NCBI RefSeq assembly: GCF_021653995.1
Contig: NZ_JAJJOZ010000006.1
Coordinates: 124,001-188,000, forward strand
Direction of reading: 5' to 3'
Length of the DNA stretch: 64,000 bases
Source of the DNA: Allopusillimonas lactea
Lineage (GTDB): Bacteria; Pseudomonadota; Gammaproteobacteria; Burkholderiales; Burkholderiaceae_B
Positions 1 through 8,831 of the stretch are shown one piece after another. A program made the position numbers and the translations under genes. Within the stretch, counting starts at the first letter, position 1. Every line of letters begins with the position of its first letter. The notes beneath the pieces are model-generated. The model was not told where the DNA came from. It saw only the letters and a program-made list of their open reading frames with translations, and ran no database searches.

Positions 1-203
1 CGCCTGGCACGCCGAGCGACGTCACTGCAACGCTCACCAAGGCCCTCAAGGCGGCACTGGCCGATGATGCCGTGCGCAAGCGTATGCTGGTCATGGGCAT
101 AGAGCCTGCCGATGGCGAGCCGCAAAGCATAAAAACCCAGATCCGTACCGAACAGCCGATCATCCAGTCGCTGGTGAAACGAGCCAATATAACGGTGCAA
201 TAA
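1..203 (+). CDS. Bug/TctC family solute-binding protein, C-terminal end (partial)
   Basis: This is the last 66 codons of a gene that starts before the window; the reading frame opens at base 3 and ends at TAA 201-203. The readable start PGTPSDVTATLTKALKAAL matches the C-terminal part of Bug/TctC periplasmic binding proteins, where a conserved PAGTP turn precedes helices of the type '..l..al..al..p.vr..l...G'. Such proteins bind organic acids in the periplasm, classically for tripartite tricarboxylate transporters. It lies directly upstream of the gamma-glutamyltransferase-like gene on the same strand and may begin the same transcript. The family call rests on a short tail only. Confidence 0.7.
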   Translation, partial: PGTPSDVTATLTKALKAALADDAVRKRMLVMGIEPADGEPQSIKTQIRTEQPIIQSLVKRANITVQ

Positions 204-323
204 CAATGTGCGGGTGTGAAGCACGCTGCCCCCGCAGGGGCGCACGGCAGGATAAAGCGAGTGCGAATGCGCATGAGCGGCCGGCCCGGCGCCTACCTGA
301 ATTTTTCTTCGTCGGATATCACC

Positions 324-1916
324 ATGACTAGCAGCCTCTTCTGGGATTTTCCCAACGCCAGCCGCATGCCGGTGCTCGCCGCCAATGCCGTCAGCACTTC
401 GCAACCTCTGGCCGCGCAGGCAGGCCTGCGCATGCTGCTGGCCGGCGGCAACGCTGTTGACGCCGCGCTGGCCACCGCTATTGCGCTTACGGTGGTCGAG
501 CCCACCATGAACGGCATCGGCGGCGATGCCTTTGCGCTTATCTGGCACGACGGGGAACTGCACGGGCTCAACGCATCGGGCCCGGCGCCGCGGGCCTGGA
601 CGCCCGACTATTTTGCGGCGCGCGGCAGCATACCCGAGCTGGGCTGGGACACGGTGACGGTGCCCGGCCAAGTGGCGGGCTGGGCAGAGCTTTCCAAGCG
701 TTTCGGCAAGCTGCCGTTCGCCAATCTCTTCGAGCCCGCCATCGCTTATGCGCGCGATGGCTTTGCGGTATCCCCCGTTATTGCGCGCCAGTGGGCGTTG
801 CAAGCGCCCCGGCTACAGGACATGCCCGGCTACGCGCAGGCGTTCCTGCTGCAAGGTGCGCCGCCTGCGGCGGGCAGCGTGTGGCGCTTCCCCGAACAGG
901 CCGATACATTGGCACGCATCGCCCAAAGCAAGGGGCGCGATTTTTACGAAGGCGACCTGGCAGAGAAAATCGCGGGGTTTGCGGCCGCTACGGGCGGCGC
1001 CATCACACAGGCCGACTTGAAAGACTATGTCTGCGAATGGGTCGAACCCATATCCATGCGCTACCGTGGCGATTACGCGCTGTATGAAATCCCGCCCAAC
1101 GGCCAGGGCATTGCCGCACTCATGGCGCTTGGTATGCTCGATCATTTCGAGCCGCCGCGCGCGGACCAGCCGCTTGCCAATTTCCACCTGCAGATCGAGG
1201 CAATGAAGTTGGCCTTTGCTGATCTGCACGCGCACGTGGGCGATCCGGTTTCCACTGCGGAACTGACCGCGCAGTTGCTGGATGCGGACTACTTGCGCCG
1301 CCGCGCCGCCTTGATTGATACGGCGAGGGCTGGCGCGCCAGCGGCGGGCGTGCCAGGGCAGGGCGGCACGGTCTACCTCACCGCGGCCGACAGTAGCGGC
1401 ATGATGGTGTCGTTTATTCAGTCCAATTACCAGGGCTTCGGTTCGGGCGTGGTAGTGCCGGGCACCGGCATCGCGCTGCACAATCGCGGCCGCGGCTTTA
1501 CGCTCACACCGGGGCATCGCAACCAAGTGGGCCCGGGCAAGCGCCCTCTGCATACCATCATCCCCGCATTCATTACCCACAAGGGCGAGCCTTTCGCCAG
1601 CTATGGCGTCATGGGCGGCAATATGCAGGCGCAGGGCCATGTACAAATAATGCGGCATCTGGTCGATCTTGGTCGCAATCCTCAGGCCGCCATCGACGCG
1701 CCCCGCTTTCGCGTTGAGGCGGGGCCGCGTATCATGCTTGAAGCTCATACGCCCGCGGACATCATTGCGGGGCTGCAAGCGGCGGGCCATTATGTCGACG
1801 TACAACCGGCCGGCAGTCTCGAGTTCGGTGCGGCCCAGGCCATACTCCGGCAGGCGCATGGGCACTATGTCGCCGCGTCTGATTCCCGTCGCGACGGACA
1901 AGCGGTCGGGTACTGA
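324..1916 (+). CDS. gamma-glutamyltransferase family protein (Ntn hydrolase)
   Basis: The 530-residue protein has the architecture of the gamma-glutamyltranspeptidase/YwrD family, which makes an inactive precursor that cleaves itself before a nucleophilic threonine and then hydrolyses or transfers gamma-glutamyl (or acylated amino acid) groups. The N-terminal AGGNAVDAALATAIALTVVEP block and the GGDAFALIW stretch are typical. The predicted nucleophile is Thr349 in GQGGTVYLTAADSSG; the following residue is Val where classical enzymes such as E. coli Ggt have a second Thr. The later SNYQGFGSGVVVPGTG and NRGRGF segments fit the YwrD-like branch. I see no convincing signal peptide, so a cytoplasmic enzyme is likely. 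The ATG at 324 was preferred because the upstream in-frame extension from 216 is arginine-rich and unlike the family. Confidence 0.85.
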   Translation: MTSSLFWDFPNASRMPVLAANAVSTSQPLAAQAGLRMLLAGGNAVDAALATAIALTVVEPTMNGIGGDAFALIWHDGELHGLNASGPAPRAWTPDYFAARGSIPELGWDTVTVPGQVAGWAELSKRFGKLPFANLFEPAIAYARDGFAVSPVIARQWALQAPRLQDMPGYAQAFLLQGAPPAAGSVWRFPEQADTLARIAQSKGRDFYEGDLAEKIAGFAAATGGAITQADLKDYVCEWVEPISMRYRGDYALYEIPPNGQGIAALMALGMLDHFEPPRADQPLANFHLQIEAMKLAFADLHAHVGDPVSTAELTAQLLDADYLRRRAALIDTARAGAPAAGVPGQGGTVYLTAADSSGMMVSFIQSNYQGFGSGVVVPGTGIALHNRGRGFTLTPGHRNQVGPGKRPLHTIIPAFITHKGEPFASYGVMGGNMQAQGHVQIMRHLVDLGRNPQAAIDAPRFRVEAGPRIMLEAHTPADIIAGLQAAGHYVDVQPAGSLEFGAAQAILRQAHGHYVAASDSRRDGQAVGY

Positions 1917-1969
1917 AGCGGCATAAGAAAATGCCTGCACAAGCAGGCAACACACAAGGAGACAACACT

Positions 1970-2956
1970 GTGACAAAGCCCAGTCAATTTCCCCATGCCT
2001 TCATCCGCTACGCGTGCGCGGGCATCGGCGCGCTGACGCTGGTCGCCGCCGCGCAGGCGGCGGGCTATCCCGAGCATGCCATCACCATGATCGTGCCCTA
2101 TCCACCAGGCGGTACAACAGATATCGCCGCGCGCACAGTTGCGCAAGCCATGGAAAAATCGCTGGGCCAGACCGTGGTGGTCGAAAACCGAGCCGGTGCG
2201 GGTGGCTCTATCGGTATGGGGCAGTTGGCGCGCGCCAAGCCTGATGGCTACACCCTTGCCATGGGCACCATCGGCACCCAATCCATCAACCAGTACCTGT
2301 ACAAAGACCTGCCCTACGATCCCGAAAAGGATTTCTCGCCCATTGCCCTGGTGCTTACTACGCCCAACGTCATAGCGGTCAACGCCAGTTCCGATATCAA
2401 GAACATGAGTGACCTGATCAAGGCAGCCAAGAAACAAAAGCTCAGCTTCGCATCGCCGGGCGTGGGTTCGTCGGTTCACCTGACAGGCAACTATTTCGAG
2501 CAGATCGCCGGCATCGAGATGCTGCATGTGCCCTTCAAGGGCGCATCGGCGTCAATGCCCGCTGTTATCGGCGGGCAGGTTGACGTACTGTTCGACAACC
2601 TGCCCAGCTCGCTGGCGCAGATCAAGGATGGTTCCAAGTTGCGTGGCATTGCAGTCACATCCGCCAAGCGCTCGCCCTCGGTGCCCGATATCCCCACCGT
2701 TGCCGAAGGCGGCCTCGATATGGACGTCAATGCATGGTTCGCGCTGTATGCGCCCGCCGGCACGCCGTCGGACGTGATGAGCAAGCTGATTGCAGCAACC
2801 AAAGATGCGTTGGCCACCGCATCGGTGCGAAAGAAATTCGAATCGGTGGGGGCTACTGCGGGTACGTTCACTGGTAAAGAGTTGACGGCCTTTGAGCAGG
2901 CCGAGCGTGCGCGCTGGAGCAAGCTCATCACGGATCGTCACATTACCGCTCAATAA
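1970..2956 (+). CDS. Bug/TctC family periplasmic solute-binding protein
   Basis: A 328-residue secreted binding protein. A GTG start at 1970 is chosen over the ATG at 1931 because AAGGAGA (1956-1962) lies at ideal spacing before it. Residues about 1-31 form a signal peptide ending in AAAQAAG, and the mature protein begins YPEHAITMIVPYPPGGTTD, the Bug/TctC opening with its ligand-gating PGG loop. Further family blocks are VVENRAGAGGSIG, KPDGYTL, HVPFKGASASMPAV and AVTSAKRSPSVPDIPTVAE. No TctA/TctB membrane genes are adjacent, as is common for these proteins in Bordetella-type genomes. The substrate is unknown; the adjacent ThDP enzyme and aminotransferase suggest an oxo- or amino-acid. Confidence 0.9.
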   Translation: MTKPSQFPHAFIRYACAGIGALTLVAAAQAAGYPEHAITMIVPYPPGGTTDIAARTVAQAMEKSLGQTVVVENRAGAGGSIGMGQLARAKPDGYTLAMGTIGTQSINQYLYKDLPYDPEKDFSPIALVLTTPNVIAVNASSDIKNMSDLIKAAKKQKLSFASPGVGSSVHLTGNYFEQIAGIEMLHVPFKGASASMPAVIGGQVDVLFDNLPSSLAQIKDGSKLRGIAVTSAKRSPSVPDIPTVAEGGLDMDVNAWFALYAPAGTPSDVMSKLIAATKDALATASVRKKFESVGATAGTFTGKELTAFEQAERARWSKLITDRHITAQ

Positions 2957-3043
2957 ACACAACACCACGCCCCCGCGGCGCGCTGCGTTCGCGTGCGCGG
3001 GGCCTTCCCGCATTGCTTGTCTTTCCAAGGAAACCTATTACTC

Positions 3044-4591
3044 ATGAACGGTGCAGATAGCCTTTGCGACACGCTGCTGGCCAATGATGTCGATGTTTGT
3101 TTCGCCAACCCGGGCACGTCCGAAATGCATTTCGTGGCGGCCCTGGACAAGAAGCCGCGCATGCGCTGCATACTCGGCCTGTTCGAAGGTGTGGTCACCG
3201 GCGCCGCCGACGGCTACGCCCGCATGGCCGATAAACCGGCCGCGACACTCCTGCACCTGGGGCCCGGCCTGGCGAACGGGCTGGCCAACCTGCACAACGC
3301 GCGCCGTGCGCATACCCCCATGGTCAACATCGTGGGCGAGCATGCCAGCTACCACATCCAGCACGATGCGCCCTTGCATACCGACATCGAAAGCCTGGCC
3401 GGCCCGATGTCCGACTGGGTGCATCGCATTGAGTCGGCAGGGCATGTGTCGTCCGCCGCAGCGGCGGCGGTAGAGGCCGCAACAGCCGGGCAGGGGGGCA
3501 TTGCCACCTTGATACTGCCGGCCGATGCCGCATGGTCTGAAGCCCCGGCAAGCATACAGCGCGCACGGCCTGCGGTGCATACCTCTGTGGAGCCCGCCGC
3601 GCTCAAGCGAGCGGCCCAGGCTTTGCGCAACGGCCGCAGGACGGTGATGCTGCTGTCCGGCAAAGCGCTGCGCGCCGGTGCACTTGAAGCCGCCGCCCGC
3701 ATCGCCGCGAAAACGGGTGCGCGCATCATGGCGCAACAGTCCAACGGCCGCATGGAGCGCGGCGCTGGCCGCGTAAAGATTGATCGGGTGCCTTTCAGTG
3801 TCGATCTCGCTGTCAAGGCCCTCGAAGGCACCGAGCAGCTCATCCTGATCGGTGCGCGCACGCCAGTGGCATTCTTTGCATATCCGGGCAAGCCCAGTGT
3901 GCTCGTGCCTGAAGGCTGCCACATCATCGAGCTGACGCGGCCGCAAGACGATTTGCCACAAGCGCTGGCGCAATTAGCCGACGAGGTGGGTGCCAAAGAG
4001 GCGGGGGTCGCGCAGCTATGTGGCCGCACGGCCACCGAACTGCCGAAGGGCGAATTCAACGCTGGCGCCATCATTCAGGCGTTGGGCGTGCTGGCACCCG
4101 AAAACGCTATCATCTGCGATGAGTCGGTGAGCTCGGGGCGCGATTCATTCAAGTCTACCTACGGCGCCGCGCCGCACGATTTTCTGCAGATCACGGGTGG
4201 CGCGATCGGCATCGGCATTCCGCTCGCCACCGGCGCAGCGGTGGCCTGCCCCGACCGCAAGGTAATCCTGATGCAAGCCGACGGCAGTGGCATGTATACG
4301 CCGCAGGCCCTCTGGACGCAGGCGCGCGAGCAACTGGACGTGGTGACGATTATTTTCGCCAACCGCCGTTATGCCATCCTGCACAATGAGCTAAAACAAG
4401 TCGGCGCCGGGGAGCCCGGCCGCAACGCGAGCCGGATGCTGGATCTGGACGAGCCCGCCATAGACTGGGTCCATCTTGCCAAGTCCGCCGGCGTCGAAGC
4501 TGCGCGCGCCAGCGACACCGCCACGTTCATTGATGTACTGCGCGCCGCGCTGGCGCGCAAGGGCCCTTTCCTGATCGAAGCGCTGATCTAG
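3044..4591 (+). CDS. thiamine-diphosphate enzyme, acetolactate synthase large-subunit-like
   Basis: The 515-residue protein has the three-domain layout of the pyruvate oxidase/acetolactate synthase/benzoylformate decarboxylase superfamily. The N-terminal pyrimidine-binding domain contains the catalytic glutamate (Glu48 in LGLFEGVVTGAADGYARM). The C-terminal ThDP/Mg domain carries QADGSGMYTPQALWTQA followed about 25 residues later by FANRRY, matching the GDG(x24-27)N motif. It is shorter than true acetolactate synthases (about 560-590 residues), so a decarboxylase or lyase acting on a 2-oxo acid is equally likely. The ATG at 3044 follows AAGGAAA and starts exactly where the family starts. It lies between a Bug protein and a class III aminotransferase, suggesting an amino-acid or aminated-acid degradation operon. 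The exact reaction cannot be read from sequence. Confidence 0.85.
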   Translation: MNGADSLCDTLLANDVDVCFANPGTSEMHFVAALDKKPRMRCILGLFEGVVTGAADGYARMADKPAATLLHLGPGLANGLANLHNARRAHTPMVNIVGEHASYHIQHDAPLHTDIESLAGPMSDWVHRIESAGHVSSAAAAAVEAATAGQGGIATLILPADAAWSEAPASIQRARPAVHTSVEPAALKRAAQALRNGRRTVMLLSGKALRAGALEAAARIAAKTGARIMAQQSNGRMERGAGRVKIDRVPFSVDLAVKALEGTEQLILIGARTPVAFFAYPGKPSVLVPEGCHIIELTRPQDDLPQALAQLADEVGAKEAGVAQLCGRTATELPKGEFNAGAIIQALGVLAPENAIICDESVSSGRDSFKSTYGAAPHDFLQITGGAIGIGIPLATGAAVACPDRKVILMQADGSGMYTPQALWTQAREQLDVVTIIFANRRYAILHNELKQVGAGEPGRNASRMLDLDEPAIDWVHLAKSAGVEAARASDTATFIDVLRAALARKGPFLIEALI

Positions 4592-4630
4592 GCCAGCACC
4601 CGCATAACTTTTCTTGGATTCAATACCATC

Positions 4631-5998
4631 ATGACGACGTTGACCCCGACACAGGAACGCGACATCCGCTATCAGCTGCACCCCTATACCAACGCGGTCA
4701 AGCACGAGCAGATCGGCCCCCGCATTATTGACCGGGGCGAAGGCATTTACGTTTACGACGACCAGGGCAGGCAGTACATCGAGGCTATGGCCGGCTTGTG
4801 GAGTGTGGCGGTGGGCTTCAACGAGCAACGCCTGATCGATGCAGCCAGTGCGCAGATGGCCAAGCTGCCGTTCTATCACACGTTTACGCATAAGGCGCAT
4901 ACACCGTCGATTGCTCTTGCTGAAAAGCTGGTTCAGTTGACCGACGGCGCCATGGATGCAGCCTTCTTCACCAACTCAGGCTCCGAGGCTAACGACACTG
5001 TCATCAAGATGGTGTGGTACTACAACAATGCCCTGGGCCGTAAGGACAAGAAGAAAATCATCGCGCGCAATCGCGGCTATCACGGCGTGACGGTTGCGTC
5101 GGCCAGCCTGACCGGGCTGGCGCCCAATCATCGCGACTTTGACCTGCCGCTGCCGCGCATGAAGCACACCACCTGCCCGCACTTCTATCGCGAGGGCAAG
5201 CCGGGCGAAACCGAGGCCGATTTCGCGAACCGCATGGCCGACGAGCTGGAGGCGCTGATACTGCGCGAAGGGCCCGAAACGGTTGCCGCCTTTATCGGTG
5301 AGCCGGTCATGGGGGCGGGCGGCGTCATCGTGCCGCCCGATACCTACTGGGACAAGATCCAGGCCGTGTGCCGCAAGCACGACATACTGATTGTCGCCGA
5401 CGAGGTCATCACAGGATTCGGACGCCTGGGCACCATGTTTGGCGCGCAGAGGTTCAACATCAAGCCCGACATCATGGTGCTGTCCAAGCAAATCACATCG
5501 TCATATATGCCGCTGGCGGCCGTGCTGATCAACAAACCGGTGCATGAGGTGATTTCACGGCATAGCGGCGAGCTCGGGACCTTCGGGCACGGTTACACCG
5601 CCAGCGGCCATCCAGTCGCCACCGCCGTTGCGCTCGAGAACATCCGCATCATCGAAGAGCGTGGTCTGGTCGAAAACGCCGCGCGTATAGGCCAGGTGCT
5701 GCAATCCTCCCTGCGCGCATTCGTCGATCATCCGCTGGTGGGCGAAGTGCGTGGCACCGGGCTGATCGCGGCCGTTGAGCTGGTTGCGGACAAGGCCGCT
5801 CGAACCCCTTTCGATCCGGTTGGCAAGGCCGGCGCCGCCATCTACGAAGCCGCCCACAACCACGGGCTTATCGTTCGCGGCATCCAGGACAGCATTGCCT
5901 TCTGCCCGCCGCTGATCATCAACGAAGAGCAGGTGCGCGACGTCGTGCGCCGCTTTGGTAACGTCCTGGAGGACGTGGGGCCGACGCTGAAGGCATAG
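4631..5998 (+). CDS. class III PLP-dependent omega-aminotransferase
   Basis: A 455-residue fold-type I aminotransferase of the class III (omega-amino acid:pyruvate / GABA-type) family. Typical features are the N-terminal GLWSVAVGFNEQRL, the FFTNSGSEANDTVIKM phosphate-binding loop, NRGYHGVT, the aspartate in IVADEVITGFGRLG and the PLP-binding lysine at about residue 286 in VLSKQITSSYMPL. The GHGYTASGHPVATAVAL block fits the pyruvate-dependent omega-transaminases. It follows the ThDP enzyme gene by 39 bases, so cotranscription is likely. The probable role is to deaminate an omega-amino acid, or an intermediate from the ThDP step, with pyruvate as acceptor. The specific substrate is not assignable. 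Confidence 0.9.
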   Translation: MTTLTPTQERDIRYQLHPYTNAVKHEQIGPRIIDRGEGIYVYDDQGRQYIEAMAGLWSVAVGFNEQRLIDAASAQMAKLPFYHTFTHKAHTPSIALAEKLVQLTDGAMDAAFFTNSGSEANDTVIKMVWYYNNALGRKDKKKIIARNRGYHGVTVASASLTGLAPNHRDFDLPLPRMKHTTCPHFYREGKPGETEADFANRMADELEALILREGPETVAAFIGEPVMGAGGVIVPPDTYWDKIQAVCRKHDILIVADEVITGFGRLGTMFGAQRFNIKPDIMVLSKQITSSYMPLAAVLINKPVHEVISRHSGELGTFGHGYTASGHPVATAVALENIRIIEERGLVENAARIGQVLQSSLRAFVDHPLVGEVRGTGLIAAVELVADKAARTPFDPVGKAGAAIYEAAHNHGLIVRGIQDSIAFCPPLIINEEQVRDVVRRFGNVLEDVGPTLKA

Positions 5999-6512
5999 CA
6001 CCCTGTGGTCCGCCGTACGTCCGGACGCCACCGCATTGCCATTTCGCGGTGCGGCGGCGGATTTTCATTGCACGCTCACTGGCATTACATGCCTTGCAGC
6101 CCGGGCCTTGCGTGGCACCTCTCCAATCGCACAATACACATTTTTCAACGCGGGAATCAGCCCTGCCGCGCCGGCTGTATTAGCTATTTCACAATTGAGA
6201 ATAGTTTGCGATAATCCTCGCGTTCTGTTTTTATTCTGGCTCCGCGAGTCTCCTCCCGCCTCATGTTCCGTGCACGCATCCGTCTTATTGTCGTGCCTGC
6301 CGATCAGGGTTTCAGGCCAATAACGTCGGCTATACAAACCCCGCAGGCCGCGTGCCGTCTTTCCCATCCTCTCGCCTGGCGGTGCGGCCCCTGTAATTGA
6401 GCGCCGGCCCCGCACGGCAGTGCAGGGCCTTTCTGTTCACCGAAGCGGCCAGCGTTGTCGACGCAGGCAGTGCGTCCATGCGTCGGCCGTTTCACTCAGG
6501 GTCTCTCGCATC
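5999..6512. other. long intergenic leader before siderophore receptor
   Basis: A 514-base gene-free stretch. It contains an AT-richer segment at about 6175-6235 with a weak promoter-like pair (TTTCAC 6187-6192, 17-base spacer, GATAAT 6210-6215) and a GC-rich hairpin at 6406-6429. I looked for a Fur box and found no convincing match. The length of the leader suggests regulation of the receptor gene, but no known riboswitch core is recognisable. Confidence 0.4.
6406..6435 (+). terminator. GC-rich hairpin with short T tract in the receptor leader
   Basis: GGCCCCGCAC (6406-6415) pairs with GTGCAGGGCC (6420-6429) with a single mismatch across a GGCA loop and is followed by TTTCTG. It is terminator-like but the T tract is short. 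It sits about 84 bases before the proposed receptor start, so it could be a leftover terminator of the upstream operon or an attenuator. Confidence 0.35.
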
Positions 6513-8831
6513 ATGAATACGCATTTTCCACGCGCACCCATGCCGGCAAGCTCGCCGGTCTTTGGCGGCGCCCGCTTCTCCGTTGTGTGCCGCCTTACTC
6601 CTGCAGCTTCTCGCCCGTCACCCCTTCATATGCCTGCGCGTGCTTCGGGGGGCCAGCACTTATCCCGCTTGCGCGCGCAGGCATTCCTGGTCGCCCTCGT
6701 ACTAGGCTTCGCCCAAACACCTGTGCTGGCGCAGCGGGGTTTTGCTGCGCGGTTGGCGCCGATAACGGTAAGCGGCCAGAGGCAATCCGCTGCTCCCACC
6801 GAAGGCACAGGCGCCTATACCGCGCCGGCTGCCGAGACGGCCACGCCACTGGGCCTGGCGCCGCGCGACACCCCGCAGTCTGTCAGCACGATGACCCGTC
6901 AACGCATGGACGACCAGGGGCTGAACCAACTCACCGATGTCATCGCCCAAACGCCCGGCCTTACTTACAGCTCCAGCGCCAACACGGCCACCGACCAGAG
7001 CGTTACCTACGCACGCGGCTTCCGGGTCGAGAATTTTCAGGTTGATGGCGTGGGGTTGGTGTACAGCAGCTATAGTTCTATCTTCCAGGCTAACGATATG
7101 GCCATATACGACAGGGTCGAGGTGGTGCGCGGCGCCACCGGCCTGATGAACGGCGTAGGGTCGCCTGGCGCTACCATCAACCAGATCCGCAAACGGCCTA
7201 CACACGGCTTCCATGCGTCGCTCAAGGCAGAGGCCGGTGCCTGGGACTACTACCGTGGCCAGGCGGACATCTCCACGCCACTGAACGAATCGGGGTCGCT
7301 ACGGGGCAGGCTGGTCGTTGCCCGCCAAAAAAACCAATCCTACATAGATCGCCTCGAAGAGCGGGCGAGCGTGCTATACGGCATCCTCGAGGCCGACCTT
7401 GGCGAGTCGACGCTGGCAACACTGGGTTTCGCTTACCAGCAGCATGATGCCACCGGGCATGCGCGGTCAGCGCGGCCGCCGTTCTATTCCGATGGTACGC
7501 GTGCGCACTGGGGCCGCAGCGACTCGGCCGCGGCTGTCTGGGCATATGGCAAGCGCCGCACCCAAGACTTGTTCGCGTCGTTGGAGCATCGGCTGGAAAA
7601 CGGCTGGCGGCTAAAGGCCATTTACAGCAATGCCGTCAACGTCTATGACGAGAAGCTGGGCTACGCGATGTTTGGCGCGCCCGACAAAGTCACGGGCGCA
7701 GGTCTCGGCCTGTGGGCCGGTCGCTGGCGCGGCAAACCCACGCAACACACGCTCGACCTATCCGCGAAAGGGCCTTTCCAGCTGTTTGGGCGCAGGCATG
7801 ACGCAGCAGTCGGCGTCACCGCATCTCGCGTCACCGATCGCGCGCCCAACTACAACCTCTGGTACTTTTCGGGCTGGAGCAATGCGATCCCTAATATCTA
7901 CACGTGGGATGGCCGCACGCCGGCCGAGCCCCCTAACCCGTCGAACGGCAACCGACGCGAGCGTGAGAATGTCGCCAGCGCCTATGCCACAGTACGCCTG
8001 CGCCCCACCGATCAACTAGCCGTCATCGCGGGTGCCCGTGTCACCAACTGGCGCCAGAGCAAGGCTACCTATCCCATCGGTAAGCCCGCGCGTTTTGAGC
8101 ATCGCGCTGAGTCCGGCCGCATTACGCCATACCTGGGTGTTGTCTACGACCTCAACGATCAGTGGTCTGCCTATGCCAGCTACACCAACATCTTCAAGCC
8201 CCAGAACAAAAAGGGCCTCAGCGGCAAGACACTCGATCCGCTCGTTGGCAACAGCTATGAAGCCGGCCTGAAAGGCGAATTCATGGATGGGCTGCTCAAC
8301 GTCGCGGGGGCAGTGTTCCTGATCCAGCAAGACAATTTCGCCGTGGCTCTGCCGGGGCAGCTCGCCCCCGACGGTTCAACCGCCTACGAAGCCGTCGCGG
8401 GCGCACGCACGCGCGGTTTCGAACTCGAACTCGCCGGGCAACTCGCGCGCAACTGGCAGGCATCGGCCAGTTACACGCGTGCACTCTCGCAAGATCGAAA
8501 CCATACATCGCTCAATACCCAAATACCGCAAAACACCTTCAAATTGTTCACCACCTATCGCATCCCGGGTATTGGCGGTGGCTTGACCGTGGGCGGCGGG
8601 CTGCGTTGGCAAAACCGCATCTACAGCGACAACATCGGCTCGCGCAAGGCGCGTGTCACCCAGGGCGGTTACGCGCTGGTCGACCTCATGGCGCGCTACG
8701 ACATCAGCCGCAGGGTGTCGGTATACGCCAATCTGTATAACGTTTTCGACAAGGTCTACTACACGACCAGCGGCTACTCCTACTATGGCGCGCCGCGTTC
8801 CATCAAGGCTGGCCTGGATATCCGCTACTGA
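6513..8831 (+). CDS. TonB-dependent siderophore receptor
   Basis: A 772-residue outer-membrane receptor of the ferric-siderophore class. After a long N-terminal leader and the hydrophobic segment LVALVLGFAQTPVLAQ comes a TonB-box-like APITVSG. The plug domain follows: APRDTPQSVSTMTRQRMDDQ, YARGFRVENFQVDG, and VEVVRGATGLMNGVGSPGA, the usual order for FhuA/FoxA/FpvA-like receptors. The C-terminus is a porin-type barrel (SYTNIFKPQNKKGL, YEAGLKGEF, and a final NVFDKVYY...IKAGLDIRY ending in an aromatic residue). There is no N-terminal STN signalling domain, so it should be a plain transporter, not a transducer. Its stop overlaps the next gene's start (TGATG), implying translational coupling to an efflux pump. 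The start at 6513 is uncertain because several in-frame ATGs exist. Confidence 0.92.
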   Translation: MNTHFPRAPMPASSPVFGGARFSVVCRLTPAASRPSPLHMPARASGGQHLSRLRAQAFLVALVLGFAQTPVLAQRGFAARLAPITVSGQRQSAAPTEGTGAYTAPAAETATPLGLAPRDTPQSVSTMTRQRMDDQGLNQLTDVIAQTPGLTYSSSANTATDQSVTYARGFRVENFQVDGVGLVYSSYSSIFQANDMAIYDRVEVVRGATGLMNGVGSPGATINQIRKRPTHGFHASLKAEAGAWDYYRGQADISTPLNESGSLRGRLVVARQKNQSYIDRLEERASVLYGILEADLGESTLATLGFAYQQHDATGHARSARPPFYSDGTRAHWGRSDSAAAVWAYGKRRTQDLFASLEHRLENGWRLKAIYSNAVNVYDEKLGYAMFGAPDKVTGAGLGLWAGRWRGKPTQHTLDLSAKGPFQLFGRRHDAAVGVTASRVTDRAPNYNLWYFSGWSNAIPNIYTWDGRTPAEPPNPSNGNRRERENVASAYATVRLRPTDQLAVIAGARVTNWRQSKATYPIGKPARFEHRAESGRITPYLGVVYDLNDQWSAYASYTNIFKPQNKKGLSGKTLDPLVGNSYEAGLKGEFMDGLLNVAGAVFLIQQDNFAVALPGQLAPDGSTAYEAVAGARTRGFELELAGQLARNWQASASYTRALSQDRNHTSLNTQIPQNTFKLFTTYRIPGIGGGLTVGGGLRWQNRIYSDNIGSRKARVTQGGYALVDLMARYDISRRVSVYANLYNVFDKVYYTTSGYSYYGAPRSIKAGLDIRY

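Noticed and set aside
813..1976. 387-residue minus-strand ORF over the gamma-glutamyltransferase gene
   Set aside because: It is a high-GC shadow frame with arginine/histidine-rich composition and no recognisable domain.
6195..6215. Possible Fur box (GAGAAT...GATAAT) upstream of the siderophore receptor
   Set aside because: Only about 9 of 19 positions match the Fur consensus and the second half-site is poor. Iron control remains plausible but is not supported by this sequence.
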